Positions 21,313 to 31,520 of a DNA stretch of 64,000 bases are shown one piece after another; position 1 is the first letter of the stretch; each line of letters opens with the position of its first letter. The position numbers and the translations under genes are program-made. The DNA lies in contig OX393557.1 of assembly GCA_947650365.1 (NCBI GenBank), positions 51,034,472 through 51,098,471 on the forward strand, in the 5' to 3' direction. The DNA is from Chamaelirium japonicum (taxonomy: Eukaryota; Streptophyta; Magnoliopsida; Liliales; Melanthiaceae). The notes below the pieces were generated by a model. The model ran no database searches. It saw nothing but the letters and a program-made list of their open reading frames with translations, and was not told the origin of the DNA.

Positions 21313-21713
21313 ATTTTGTTCGGGTTTGTTTTACTCACACCCCCACTTCTATGTCACAATTAGATTTACACCCCTAACTAAAAATTTGACTTTACCCCTA
21401 ATCCGTTACTTGACCGTCAGCGACCTGTTAAAAGTGGTTTTATTTTGAGAAATTTTATTTATACCCCAAAAATCTGTTATTAGCCTCCATTTCCAACAAA
21501 CTTGACCACACCCCATTTTTTTTTATCATACCCCATTCCTATCCCAAAAATACCCTTCCCTTTTACACCCCACCTTAAATACACCCCGGTTAAATGGCCC
21601 GCCTCATCTTGATCATACCACATTCCTTTCCAATGTTGAAGCTAGCCCCATGACTATAGGAACATGGGGAGGGCTATTTTGATCATCTGCCATTCATTGA
21701 TGGCTTGATAAGG

Positions 21714-21814
<101 letters not shown>

Positions 21815-22189
21815 TCCCTCTTCTTTCCCCATTGCTAGAGGGGTTAGTCGGTTAGATCTCGTATAGAAGAATTCGATCGAAAAAAGTGGAATCTTCAAGC
21901 TCTGTTGCTGTCTATAGAGGAATTTGATCGGAAGGAAGTAAGATCTTCGAGCCATGTTATCAATGTCGTTGCCAATGATACCTCAGCCATGCCGTTGACA
22001 CCGCTCAATTCCTTCCCAATTGCAGTTGATGCCCAAAAGATTCTATTTTTAAGTTTTAGTTGAATGTGGGTATAGGATAAGGGTATAAATGACATCTTAA
22101 AATTTTTGAGAAAGTTTTTATGAAACGGGTGGAAAACTGGGGGCTAGTTACAGATTTTTGGGGTATGAATAAAATTTCTCTTTATTTTA

Positions 22190-22435
22190 TAGGATAAATT
22201 ACACTTTAACCCTCTAAAGTTTAACTCAAAAACACTTAACCCACCTCTAATTTATTTGGTTACGAATCACTTCCTAAAGTTGGAAATATTAGCACAATAC
22301 CCCCTTTCGTTAACTACTTAAATAACTTTTATCGGATCAAAATAGAATTAAAGAGGGTAAAATGTAGATTTTAACTATAGAGGTTATGTGTTTGTTATCT
22401 AACCTTCAATGGGCAAAGTGTAATTTACTCTATTT
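22190..22435. mobile_element. small MITE nested in the right arm of the Mutator-type element
   Basis: Ends GATAAATTACACTTTAACCC and GGGCAAAGTGTAATTTAC are inverted copies. It interrupts the right inverted repeat of the host element: TATTTT lies on both sides and the arm resumes afterwards. Length is about 245 bases with no coding content. Confidence 0.75.
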
Positions 22436-22616
22436 TGTTTACTTATTCCCATATTTTTATGTCAAAGTTTTACACCCCCACTTTAACTGATCACTCACGG
22501 TCAAGTGACGGATTAGTTGTAAAGTCAAAAATTTAAAAGTGCGGGATTGTAACTCAAATTTCGATATAAAAAGGACTCTGGAGTGCAAGTTATAAAAAAA
22601 AAAAACCGTTTTGTTC

Positions 22617-23295
22617 ACTCTCCAGACCGAGAGGGTGCATATTACCCTCCAATTTGGATGAACAAAATAACAAATTTTCTAAAGTGACCACCAATTTTGT
22701 AATATTGTTCAAACTAAATATCGAGCCCCACCTATATGTGTCGATCCAGTGATATGAGTGCTTTATGACATTTTCTAATCATTTTGTTCTTAACAATAGT
22801 AAAAATATTGGTTAGTAATTTTACATCGGGTTAGGTTACGTTGGTTTTACATCGGATTTACGTCAATAAAAAAATTATGGCAAAATTCCGGTAAGATTTC
22901 AGCAGGATTTTGAAAAGGTTCAGACGAGATTTCGTCGATAAAAAGATTCCGATGAAAAATAACAAAAACAAAAACAAAATATAACCAAACATAAATAAAC
23001 ATAAAGTTTGTGTTTAAGATTCTACTGTTTTTATTAAAGAAGAAGTGACTTGTTATATTAATTATATTTTTGTCTGAATTTTTTTTAGCAAGTTTAAAAA
23101 TAATGTTTTTGGACTCTTCATCAGATCAGTTTGGGATAAAAAAAAGAACAAAATTGCTTTCATGGCTCCTGACTCCTGAGTTCCACTTCCAAGCCCAAGC
23201 TTCTCTTCATTCTAAAACCCTGACCACCCACCACCTTCCCCTGGTTTGAGGCAGGGTTTTGCTTCCTCCCTCCTCCCCCACCCACTTCCATCAAC
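22617..23295. other. intergenic and 5' flank of the X8 gene
   Basis: AT-rich until about 23150, then pyrimidine-rich and more GC-rich (CCACTTCC, CACCACCTTCCCC), as expected for a promoter-proximal and 5' untranslated region. I see no clear TATA box at a fixed distance. Confidence 0.45.
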
Positions 23296-24431
23296 ATGAG
23301 GATTCTAGGGTTTTGCCTTCTGTTCTTCCTCCTCCATCCAATGGGTATGACTGGTAATCACAGAGAACAAAGAAAACCCACATACCATCAACAGTCTCCC
23401 TGTATTTTCTTCTTGGGGTTTCCTCCATCTATCACCTATTCATGTATTTTTCCTTGTAGCAGCTGCAGGTGAAGAAGAAGAAGCCATTCAGCACTTCCAC
23501 CTCCATGAACAAGACCCACCATCCATCTCAGTGTTTGTCAGTGCATCAGACCTCCCTGCAGTCTCCTCCACTGTTGTAGCTGCAGAGGATTGGCTGAGAA
23601 CCCATGTGCTGGCTCACTTCCCATCCACCAGAATCTCCACCATTGTGGTCGGAAGAGGGGTCCTTTGCAGCAGCCACCATGAGCACCTGTGGAGCTTGGT
23701 CTTGCCCTCTGTCAAGAACTTGCACTACTCTCTTGTGAGATGGGGGCTGGTGAGGGAGATCAAAGTTTCAGCTGCCCTCTCCTCGGATTGCTTTCAAGAC
23801 CATGGTATAGCTCAGAATGCCGACCATCCTTCTCATTCCTCTGATTCGTTCTCCGATGGCCGGGCGGCTTTGGAAAGGCCGGGCTTTTCCGGCATCAGGG
23901 GGACGGGAGAGGCAAAACCCATGAGCAGAAAGCTGTCCTCCTCGAGTTTCCCCTCATTTCCTGAAATGCCGAGGTCTTGGGGGTTTATAGCCCCTGCTGC
24001 TGCAGCTAGAAACCCAATCCCCCCGCCGCTCCAATTTGCGCCGGTGCCGGACGGCTACTTCTCCTTCGTCCCCGATGCCTCCCCTGCAGTGATTCCTGCG
24101 AACCCACCCGACGCCCCGGTGGTCCCACCGCCCCCGTGTCCGGCGGTGGTGGTGGCCCCTGCGCCGGGGGGAGGGGAGGAGCAGAAGGGGGGGCTCTGGT
24201 GTGTGGCGAAGCCGACGGTTCCGGATGAGAAACTGCAGGTGGCGATGGACTACGCCTGCGGGGAGGGCGGGGCCGACTGTGAGGAGATTAGGCCTAATGG
24301 GAGCTGTTTTTCGCCGGATAATGCTGTGGCTCATGCTTCCTATGCTTTCAATAGCTACTGGCAGAAGACAAAGCAAAGTGGAGGTAGCTGCAGCTTTGAT
24401 GGGACTGCTTTGCTTATCAATTCAGATCCAA
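23296..24431 (+). CDS. secreted GH17-like/X8 (CBM43) domain protein, exons 1-2, last exon not found
   Basis: Exon 1 (23296-23344) encodes a signal peptide, MRILGFCLLFFLLHPM. A short intron with GTATGA donor and TTGTAG acceptor leads to exon 2 (23460-24431). After AAAGEEEEAIQHFHLHEQD comes a segment like the N-terminal part of GH17 beta-1,3-glucanases (ISVFVSASDLPAV, AAEDWLRTHVLAHFPSTRI, LLPS-type VLPSVKNLHYSLVRWGLVR, IKVSAALS). No GH17 catalytic half follows. Instead there is a proline-rich linker and an X8 domain: LWCVAKPTVPDEKLQVAMDY, ACGEGGADCEEIRPNGSCF, HASYAFNSYWQKTK, GSCSFDGTALLINSDP. X8 domains bind callose (beta-1,3-glucan), often at plasmodesmata or the cell surface. Five X8 cysteines are present; the sixth would be in the next exon after the GTATGT donor at 24432, and I do not find it before the MULE at 25214. 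Confidence 0.85.
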
Positions 24432-25204
24432 GTATGTATCTCACACTTTGATTCCTTTTCCATTCTTTCATTTTTTTTCTGCCTGCCTCTGTATTTGGGA
24501 TTTGTAAGTATTGGAGTTTCCTTATATAGTTGAGATGTGAAACTTGTAGTAGGATTGTGATGATATTACTCTCTCCATATCAAATTAACTATGCTCTGTT
24601 AATTTGAAAAAGGATTTTATCTTTGATATATGGGTATTTTTCTTTTTGAGATAAATAATGAATTGTGGGACCTTTTATATGAAGAGTTAGGGGGATAGAC
24701 AAAATATCACATAGATGACATGGTAAAAATGAATTGCTTTTATTGTGGTTAATTAAACCTTGGAAAATTTTGTATGAACCTTTACCCCTTTTACATCTCT
24801 GCTATAGGAACTTACGTGTGTGGAATGTACAAAGATCTTGGCTTGATAACATAATTTCACGTGATAGAAAATTATAAATTTGTACTAGAAAAAGAGAAAA
24901 GAGGGGGGGGAGGGGGGGGCTTCCTCTTTTTTTCCCATTTTTTTTTAGTATCCCAAATTTGGGGCCGGATGGCATCAGAGTCGTCCGGGGAGTAGTTGGG
25001 GTCGAGTGCAAGCCACATGTCTGGGTGCATACCATTGGACGGCTGTGACGTCATTGACCTTGAATCCGGAGAACCTACCATATATAGGATGAAATTTCCT
25101 AGGAAGGTTTCCGGAGTACAAAGGGAACACTCGACCTAATAAAATTTAGCGCACACGATCGCCTGCCTTTGCGGCACAATGCATATAGTCGCTGTGTTAC
25201 TGAT
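24432..25204. other. intron or 3' flank of the X8 gene; no exon identified
   Basis: A T-rich stretch follows the donor. No X8-type final exon (DPS-Y-G-C-F pattern) is visible. A minus-strand frame (25081-24872, MVGSPDSRSMTSQPSNGMHP) is not recognisable. A G-rich tract lies at 24902-24919. Confidence 0.5.
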
Positions 25205-25296
25205 TTTAATCTTCAGAAATTTTTGAGAAACGGAATAAAAATTATTAATAATTTAATAAACGAAACAAAAGTTGGTTAATTGCCAAAAAAGGAATA

Positions 25297-25440
25297 GTAC
25301 GCCATCTCAAATGGCGTAAATACTTTACGCCATTTGAGATGGCGTAAAATTGGGACGGTAAATAATAATGCCGAAAATGCCCTTTTCTCTACGCCATTTC
25401 TAATGGCGTAAAATTCCTTTACGCCATTTGAAATAGCGTA
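25297..25440. repeat. left subterminal palindromes TACGCCATYTSARATGGCGTA
   Basis: Four near-copies of a 21-base palindromic word (about 25297, 25322, 25390 and 25419) lie inside and next to the left inverted repeat. Repeated subterminal motifs of this kind are candidate transposase-binding sites. Confidence 0.85.
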
Positions 25441-25753
25441 AAGTCCTAATATAGAAAAATTTCAAAAATTTGACCGTTGCTGAAATTTTTTTTTTTTATT
25501 ATTCTCATCATCTAACGACTATTTTTTTAACCGTTGCCTGGGAAAGTTTTTTTTTTCCATTCTCATCATCCTAACGACTATTTTTTCTATGTCCCTATAA
25601 AATTTATCTCAGTCGCTCAGTTCTCTCTCTGCTCAGTCGCTCAGTTCTCTCATCTCTCTGCTCACCTCTCTGCTCAGCTCTTTCTCTCAACTCTCAAAGT
25701 TTCTTATCTCTCTCCACTCTGCACTCAATTTTGCATTCTTCGATTTACATTAG

Positions 25754-28021
25754 ATGGCGACAGTGATTCCAATAATTTGTCGCTATGAAGGTCGATGCGA
25801 GATTGATAGCTACGTTGGAGGAAATACATGGGTCGTCTTCATTCAACTGGGTTCGACTTTAGTACAAGTACAACACGAGATAGCGACTCGGTGCAATCTT
25901 CCTCCGGGTTTCGTACTAAGGTCAACTTGTATAGTTAATGAATCACAATCCTATCTAAATTAAATTTATGATAATGCTAATTGGGAATGGATATTACAAG
26001 ATAATATTTCTCGTGGTACTAGGCTAAATATATTTATAGATTATCCCCCAAGTAGTAATGTAAATATTAATTATCAATCATATTATATTCATGCTAATTA
26101 TCCTAGTTCATCGGTACCACCAGCAAATAACCATGATATGCTTGATAATATTAGTCAACCCTCATCTATTATACCGGTACCGACACTAATACCAGTATCA
26201 ACACTAGTATCAGCTTCAGCATCAATTATCTCTGATAGTGATATGGATTTAGAGATTTGTGAGTCCAGTTCATCATCTTCGGATGATAACGAGATTTACA
26301 TTGGTAAAACCTATTCATCGGCAAAATTATTTAGAAAAGCCATGCTTGATATTGTAATTAAAAAAAAATTTACTTTAGCATATGATTACAATAATAAAAG
26401 TAAAATCGCGGTAAAATGTGATATGCCAGAATATACATGGCGTATTTATGCAAAAAAAACTTGTGATGGTGATGCCTTTGGCATTGTGACATATAATTTG
26501 ACTCATACATGTACAGGTAAGGTAGTGCCAAGAAATCATCCTCAAGCTACTTCTGAATGTATTAAATCTAAGATTGTAACTCGTTTAGTAAATAATCCGA
26601 ACTATCCTCCATCTTCTATAATAAAAGATATACTTCATGATTTTGGTGTATCTGTATCTTATAATAAAGCTTGGAAAGCTAAGAAAAAAGCTAATATAGA
26701 AATCCATGGTTGTGATGTAGAATCTTATATGAATCTAGACCATTATTGTTTAACTATTTTTGAAACAAATCCTGATAGTTTTGCTATAATTAAAACTAAT
26801 GATAATAATAGTTTTCAAAGAGTTTTTATTGCTTTTAATTCTTGTATAACTGGTTTTAAAAATGGGTGTTTGCCGATTATAGCTATAGATGGTACATTTT
26901 TCAAAGGAAAATACCAAGGTATAATACTTACTGTTATTATCCACGATCCTAGCGGTGGGATGTTTCCAATAGCATATTCAGTTGTCGAGGCTGAAGATAA
27001 GTATACTTGGATTTGGTTTTTAGAGTGTTTTATGATTGCATTAAATCCATATGATTTTCCAAAACTATCATTTATTTCTGATAAACAAAAAGGACTTATT
27101 TATGCCGTTAGTAGAATTTTTTCCCAATCTCATCATTTCTTTTGCTTACAACATTTTATAGCAAATCTTAAAAATAAATTTCGAAAAAAACTTTTATGTG
27201 ATTTATTAAGAAAGACAGCTAAGAAATATAATATTGCCGAATGTAATGCAGTGCTTCAACAAATTGAGACTGAAGATAAGGAAGCCTATGATTGGATTAT
27301 ATCAGGTGACCCGACATACAATGCATATCATTGGTTAACAGCTTACTCACCCATACCACGGTATATGATATTGACATCTAACATAGCCGAGTCTTTTAAT
27401 TCAACAATTAGACATTTACGAGAGAAACCAATAACATGACTTTTAGATGGAATTAGATGCAAATTAATAAAATTACATTGTAAACGTAGAGAGGCTTGTC
27501 AATTATGGGAAGGTCAACTTGCATCTAAAGCGAAAAAAAAACTTAAAAAACGAATTGATTAAGGAAGATATTTAGATATTTTACATGTCAATGAGATGCA
27601 ATTTAAAATAATTGATAATGCAAAATCTAGACGTGAAATCATTGACCTAGCAGAAAATACTTGTACATGCGGAAAATGGAAGCACACACTTATTCCATGT
27701 CAGCATACAATATGTGCATGCAACTTTAAGAGATGGAATATTTATGATTTGTGTCCAATAGAACTATATGTGGAAACATATAAACAAGTTTATGCTACTC
27801 CTATGGAAGGGATCCCTAATCCGTATGAGCTCCATAATCCGTCACAAAGACAAAATCCTATCTTACCACCAAACACTAGACGTCGTCCTGGTCGTCCCAA
27901 AGTTAGAAGACAAAATATAGATGTTAGGGAAGTGCGACCTTTTCGTTGTAGTTGTTGCCACCAAATTGGTCATAGTCGAACAACTTGTAGGAATCCCATA
28001 GGACCCGATTCCACGTCTTGA
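25754..28021 (+). pseudogene. MURA-type MULE transposase, one frame with three stops
   Basis: A single frame of 756 codons runs from the ATG at 25754, interrupted only by TAA at 25961, TGA at 27437 and TAA at 27560. The N-terminal part is a PB1-like module and an acidic serine-rich linker. A zinc-binding N-terminal domain precedes the DDE core: AIDGTFFKGKYQGIILTVI (first Asp, about residue 378), FISDKQKGL (second Asp, about 443), HHFFCLQHFIANLKNKF, and TSNIAESFNSTIRHL (Glu, about 545). The SWIM zinc finger CTCGKWKHTLIPCQH is at about 636, and a CCHC-like knuckle CSCCHQIGHSRTTC lies near the C-terminus. Homologues are about this long. The copy is only lightly damaged, so its relatives were active recently. 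Confidence 0.93.
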
Positions 28022-28181
28022 TTTTGTAAAATCAATTATTTGAAATTATATCTCATTGACATGTAAAATATCTATATATTTTGCTTTTGGTACAAGTTAA
28101 CATTTCCATAATTAGCTAGTCCCTCTACGTTTATAATGTAATTTTATTAATTTACACCTAATTCCATCTAAAAATCATTTT

Positions 28182-28320
28182 AGGGTTTAGGGTTTTAGGT
28201 TTTAGGTTTTAGGGGTTCAGGGTTTAGGGTTTTAGGATTTAGGTTTTAGGGTTAGGGTTTTAGGTTTTAGGGGTTTAGCTTTTAGGGTTTTAGGGTTTAG
28301 GTTTAGGGTTTAGGGTTAGG
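28182..28320 (+). repeat. interstitial telomere-like repeats (TTTAGGG and variants)
   Basis: About 20 degenerate copies of TTTAGGG or TTTTAGG are strung together downstream of the transposase. This is the plant telomere motif, but it lies inside a transposon and is imperfect. Confidence 0.85.
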
Positions 28321-28759
28321 ACATATTACAATCTTTTTTACCTGCAGTAAGGGGGTGCAACCTACTAGCTGGTGTGCAACACCCATTGCAAAATGGCTTA
28401 GGCCAGAGTATAAAAATACCAGAACGGCTGCACCCCAGGCATACTGGGAAGTAATGGTCAAATCCTGAAAAAAAAACAGATAACTGGCATGCACAAGATT
28501 GCCAGTTGCATCTGGAAACAGTGCCAAGAAGTATACACGTGTGTACCTCAATTTTTTAAATAGCAAAAACGCATTATTAGCATGTCATTTATATAAGAAT
28601 ACTAATATGTATTGAATACAATTAATAAATAAAAGCTTACCGTCTCATGGTGCACCGATTCTGGAGGTGCCGGTCCCAACTGAGTACGAAGCTAGCTAAG
28701 ATGGATGTACCGCTTCCCCTGTAATGGCGGAGGCGGTACAACTTCTAAACTGTAGTAGA
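28321..28759. other. interior of the MULE, no clear gene
   Basis: Minus-strand sequence may include further decayed exons of the mobile-domain gene. No convincing motif is visible. Confidence 0.4.
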
Positions 28760-29268
28760 TCAGCTGACGGTAGTCAAACGGCGGGGTGCCAGGAGGGGTA
28801 CAGTCACAGGGAGGCCGGTGATGGCCGACCCTATAATCTGCTGAGTGTACTGCAAAGTGATCGACACCTCTCCGAATGAAAAATGGAATGTGTGAGTAGT
28901 CGGCCACCAACGCTCAGTTAGTGCATAGCAGAGACGCAGGTCGCTGTTCAGCCATCGGATGCGACTGAACCAACCGAACCCGACCTGCTCCACTAACTGA
29001 GTACGGGAGCCGAACAACTTCCACTCGTCCAAAAGATTCCCGTGATAACAGAAACGAATGTCGTGATAGTCAATCTAATATACAAATTTTAATTAAATTC
29101 TTTTATTTTTTAATATTAAATAATTTGAATACCGCAATATGCTCGAATATAAAATTTAAAACGTACCTCAGCATGCTCAAATACGGCAGTAGCACGATGT
29201 CTAGTTCGTGAGAGAAGCACCTGATCCGTGGTCGGGCCTCCTGAAAATCGTCCATCATTCCGCTCCAT
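28760..29268 (-). CDS. plant mobile domain (PMD, PF10536-type) gene inside the MULE, antisense
   Basis: Two minus-strand exons join in frame: 29268-29167 and 29074-28760, separated by a 92-base intron with GT and AG ends. The 138-residue product starts MERNDGRFSGGPTTDQVLL. It contains WLNSDLRLCYALTERWWPTT and HTFHFSFGEVSITLQ, the signature [27 protein letters not shown] of the plant mobile domain also found in long protein phosphatase 7-like proteins. The domain is usually several hundred residues; here it ends soon after SITLQ with a divergent tail. Mobile-domain genes are known inside MULE and gypsy elements and, as host genes, act in silencing and development. Both exons are free of stops, so it may still be expressed. 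It lies opposite to the transposase, near the right end. Confidence 0.78.
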
Positions 29269-29279
29269 TCCAGATAATA

Positions 29280-29660
29280 CCCACAGAAAATAGAAAATGC
29301 TCTCACAAAAGACACCCAAACACCCCCACAGACCACACCCCACAACCCCACCCCCACAGCACCTACCAAACACCCCACTGCCCCATCCCCACAGGCCAGC
29401 ACACCCCACACCTCAACCCCACAGTGCACCCACCCGAACACCCCACACCTCAGCCCCATAGCACAGACCACATCTCAGCCCCACAGTGCACCCACCCGAA
29501 CAACCCACACCTCATCCCCACAGCACAGACCACACCTCAGCCCCACAGTGTCCTCACCCGAACACCCCACACCTCAGTGCCCCACAGTGCCCTCACCCGA
29601 ACACCCCACACCTCAGTGCCCCATAGTGCCCTCACCCGAACACCCCACACCTCATAGTGC
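29280..29660. repeat. C-rich minisatellite (CACCCGAACACCCCACACCTCA)
   Basis: Units of about 38-40 bases, containing ACCCCACACCTCA and CCACAGTGC, repeat six or more times just upstream of the mobile-domain gene. The plus strand is almost free of T and G. Confidence 0.88.
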
Positions 29661-29715
29661 TCCACAGAGAGGTCCGGAGAGGAGAGGAGAGAGAGTGTTT
29701 TATGCCAACTGAGAA

Positions 29716-29920
29716 GCAAATGGCGTAAAATGGGGATTAAATAGTGTAAGGACGTTACGCCATCTCAGATGGCGTAAAGAAAGGGTATTTTCGGCATAGG
29801 ACTTTACGCCATCTGAGATGGCGTAAAGCAAGGGCTGTTTCGACATTGTAATAGACCCCTTGAGTTTTATGCCATCTCAAATGGCGTAAAGTATTTATGC
29901 CATTTGAGATGGCGTAATAT
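29716..29920. repeat. right subterminal palindromes TACGCCATCTSAGATGGCGTA
   Basis: Four copies of the 21-base palindrome (about 29757, 29806, 29868 and 29896) and one decayed copy mirror the arrangement at the left end of the MULE. Confidence 0.85.
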
Positions 29921-29941
29921 TCCGTTTTTGGCAATTAACCA

Positions 29942-30490
29942 TGTTAGGAGATGACGGCTAGGGTTTGGAGAGGAATGAAATCCTCTCTATTGAGGGACTC
30001 AAGTCCAATATATATGTACATGTATGACCATACAACCCGACCCGACTGTACATGTAACTCGACCCATCTCTATACATTAACACTCCCCCTCAAACTCACG
30101 ATGGATCATGATACCATGTTAGATATCCTCACACCTCAAAACCCGAGTTGTAAGGGGAGGTCCACAGGGGGTATATTAAGCGGGTGAGGGGTGCCTCCCT
30201 CACCGATGTGGGACTATCGTCAACACTCTCCCTCACGTGGAGCACGCGTGGCAAGGATCCTCCCACACGGAGCACGCGTGGCAAGGCACAATCAGTGGGG
30301 AGCACCCGGAGCGAGAGCAGGAGCAGGAGACAGTCCAGCTCTGATACCATGTTAAGAGATGACGGCTAGGGTTTGGAGAGTAATGGAATCCTCTCTATTG
30401 AGGGACTCAAGCCCAATATATATGTACATGTATGACCATACAACCCGACCTGGCTGTACATGTAACCCGACCCATCTCTGTACATTAACA
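29942..30490 (-). mobile_element. TRIM-like 549-base LTR element inserted in the MULE end
   Basis: Two 141-base LTRs (29942-30082 and 30350-30490) with TG...CA ends flank only 267 bases. The interior keeps a primer site (minus-strand TGGTATCAGAGC, 30349-30338) and a purine tract next to the other LTR, but no genes. AACCA at 29937-29941 and 30491-30495 is an exact five-base target duplication. The LTRs match those of copia element 3, so this is a miniature relative that would need that family's enzymes. Confidence 0.93.
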
Positions 30491-30563
30491 AACCAACTTT
30501 TGTTCCGTTTATTAAATTATTAATAATTTTTATTCCGTTTCTCAAAAATTTTTGTTTAATCTT

Positions 30564-30822
30564 TCTTAGTTCGCTCACTAAACTGCGCTTACTAAGGATT
30601 TTATGTTGGCATGCTGTGGGGCAGTTCGCTCCTCTCATCACAAGGTTCAATCAGAGGTGAGGATCTAGGAGCTGAATACATGCAAGGGAATTCGAGGCGT
30701 TTTCAATTATATTCTTGTGTTATTCCTTGACTCTCAACTTACCTGAAATTCCATGCGTTTTCTTTCGGAAGGTCAGATTCTTGTGTGGTTCCTTGATTCT
30801 CAACTTGCCCAAATTTCTAGGG
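30564..30822. other. flank of the MULE, nothing assignable
   Basis: Two similar segments about 60 bases apart (TTCTTGTGTTATTCCTTGACTCTCAACTT-type, about 30712 and 30779) suggest an old short duplication. No gene. Confidence 0.4.
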
Positions 30823-31137
30823 GACTATTCGAAACATGTGCCTCAAGCAAGGAGCGAAACTATGATATATTTTGCAAAATGTAAGTAAGTCTCATTTTTA
30901 CCTACCACCAAAGCAAAATGCAACAAGTGGACTATTCGGAACATGTGCTTCAAGCATGGAATGAAAAAATGATATATTTTGCAAAACGTAAAGAAATCTC
31001 ATTTTTACCTACCACCAAAGCAAAATGCAACCAGTGGACTATTCAAAACATGTGCTTCAAGCAAGGAACTAAAAAATAATATATTTTGCAAAACGTAAAG
31101 AAATATCAATTTTACCTATCACCAAAGCAAAATGCAA
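30823..31137. repeat. three tandem units of about 106 bases
   Basis: Each unit has AACATGTGCTTCAAGCAAGGA, GATATATTTTGCAAAACGTA and TACCACCAAAGCAAAATGCA. Units two and three are closer to each other than to unit one. Confidence 0.9.
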
Positions 31138-31367
31138 CCCCCCCTCTCTCTTCTTTTGAAATAAATGGGTTTTCCCTTGCATGGCAAAGGCAATTGGAAA
31201 TGTCGCAATATACGATGGATCATGTGAAATACGTTGGTTTTTGGGGGTTCCGAAATACATGACGAAAGTGATATCTTGATCATTGGTTGCAGGGATATGC
31301 TCTATGGAAACACTTTGGAATACTGATTACTTTAAGTTCATTGCTCTAAATTATGGTGCATGGGGAT
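31138..31367. other. no supported gene
   Basis: Single-copy looking sequence between the tandem repeat and copia element 3. It continues past that element at 36248 (GGGAT versus GGGAC duplication). Confidence 0.4.
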
Positions 31368-31507
31368 TGTTAGGAGATGATGGCTAGGGTTTGGAGAGAA
31401 TAAAGTGCATCTCATTGAGGGACTGAAGCCCAATATATATGTACATGTATACACACACAACCCGACCCGACTGTACATATAACCCGACCCATCTCTATAC
31501 ATTAACA
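31368..31507 (-). repeat. 3' LTR of copia element 3
   Basis: 140 bases. On the plus strand it runs from TGTTAGGAGATGATGGC to CATTAACA, and it matches the LTRs of the TRIM at 29942 and the other LTR at 36108. Confidence 0.92.
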
Positions 31508-31520
31508 CTCTCCCTCAAAC

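Larger units (their letters stand above)
25214..30554 (+). mobile_element. Mutator-like element (MULE) with intact ends and 9-bp target duplication
   Basis: Both ends carry the same inverted repeat of about 135 bases. The left one (25214-25350) starts CAGAAATTTTTGAGAAACGG; the right one reads CAAAAATTTTTGAGAAACGG on the minus strand from 30554. TTTAATCTT at 25205-25213 and again at 30555-30563 is an exact nine-base duplication. Inside are a MURA-type transposase gene, telomere-like repeats, an antisense plant mobile domain gene, a C-rich minisatellite, and a later TRIM-like insertion in the right inverted repeat (29942-30490 plus a five-base duplication). Without that insertion the element would be about 4.8 kb. 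Confidence 0.95.

Noticed and set aside
24872..25081. Minus-strand gene starting MVGSPDSRSM
   Set aside because: Short, no domain, and it ends in proline codons derived from the G-rich tract. Not supported.
28182..28320. True telomere or chromosome end
   Set aside because: Repeats are degenerate, short and inside a MULE with unique sequence on both sides.
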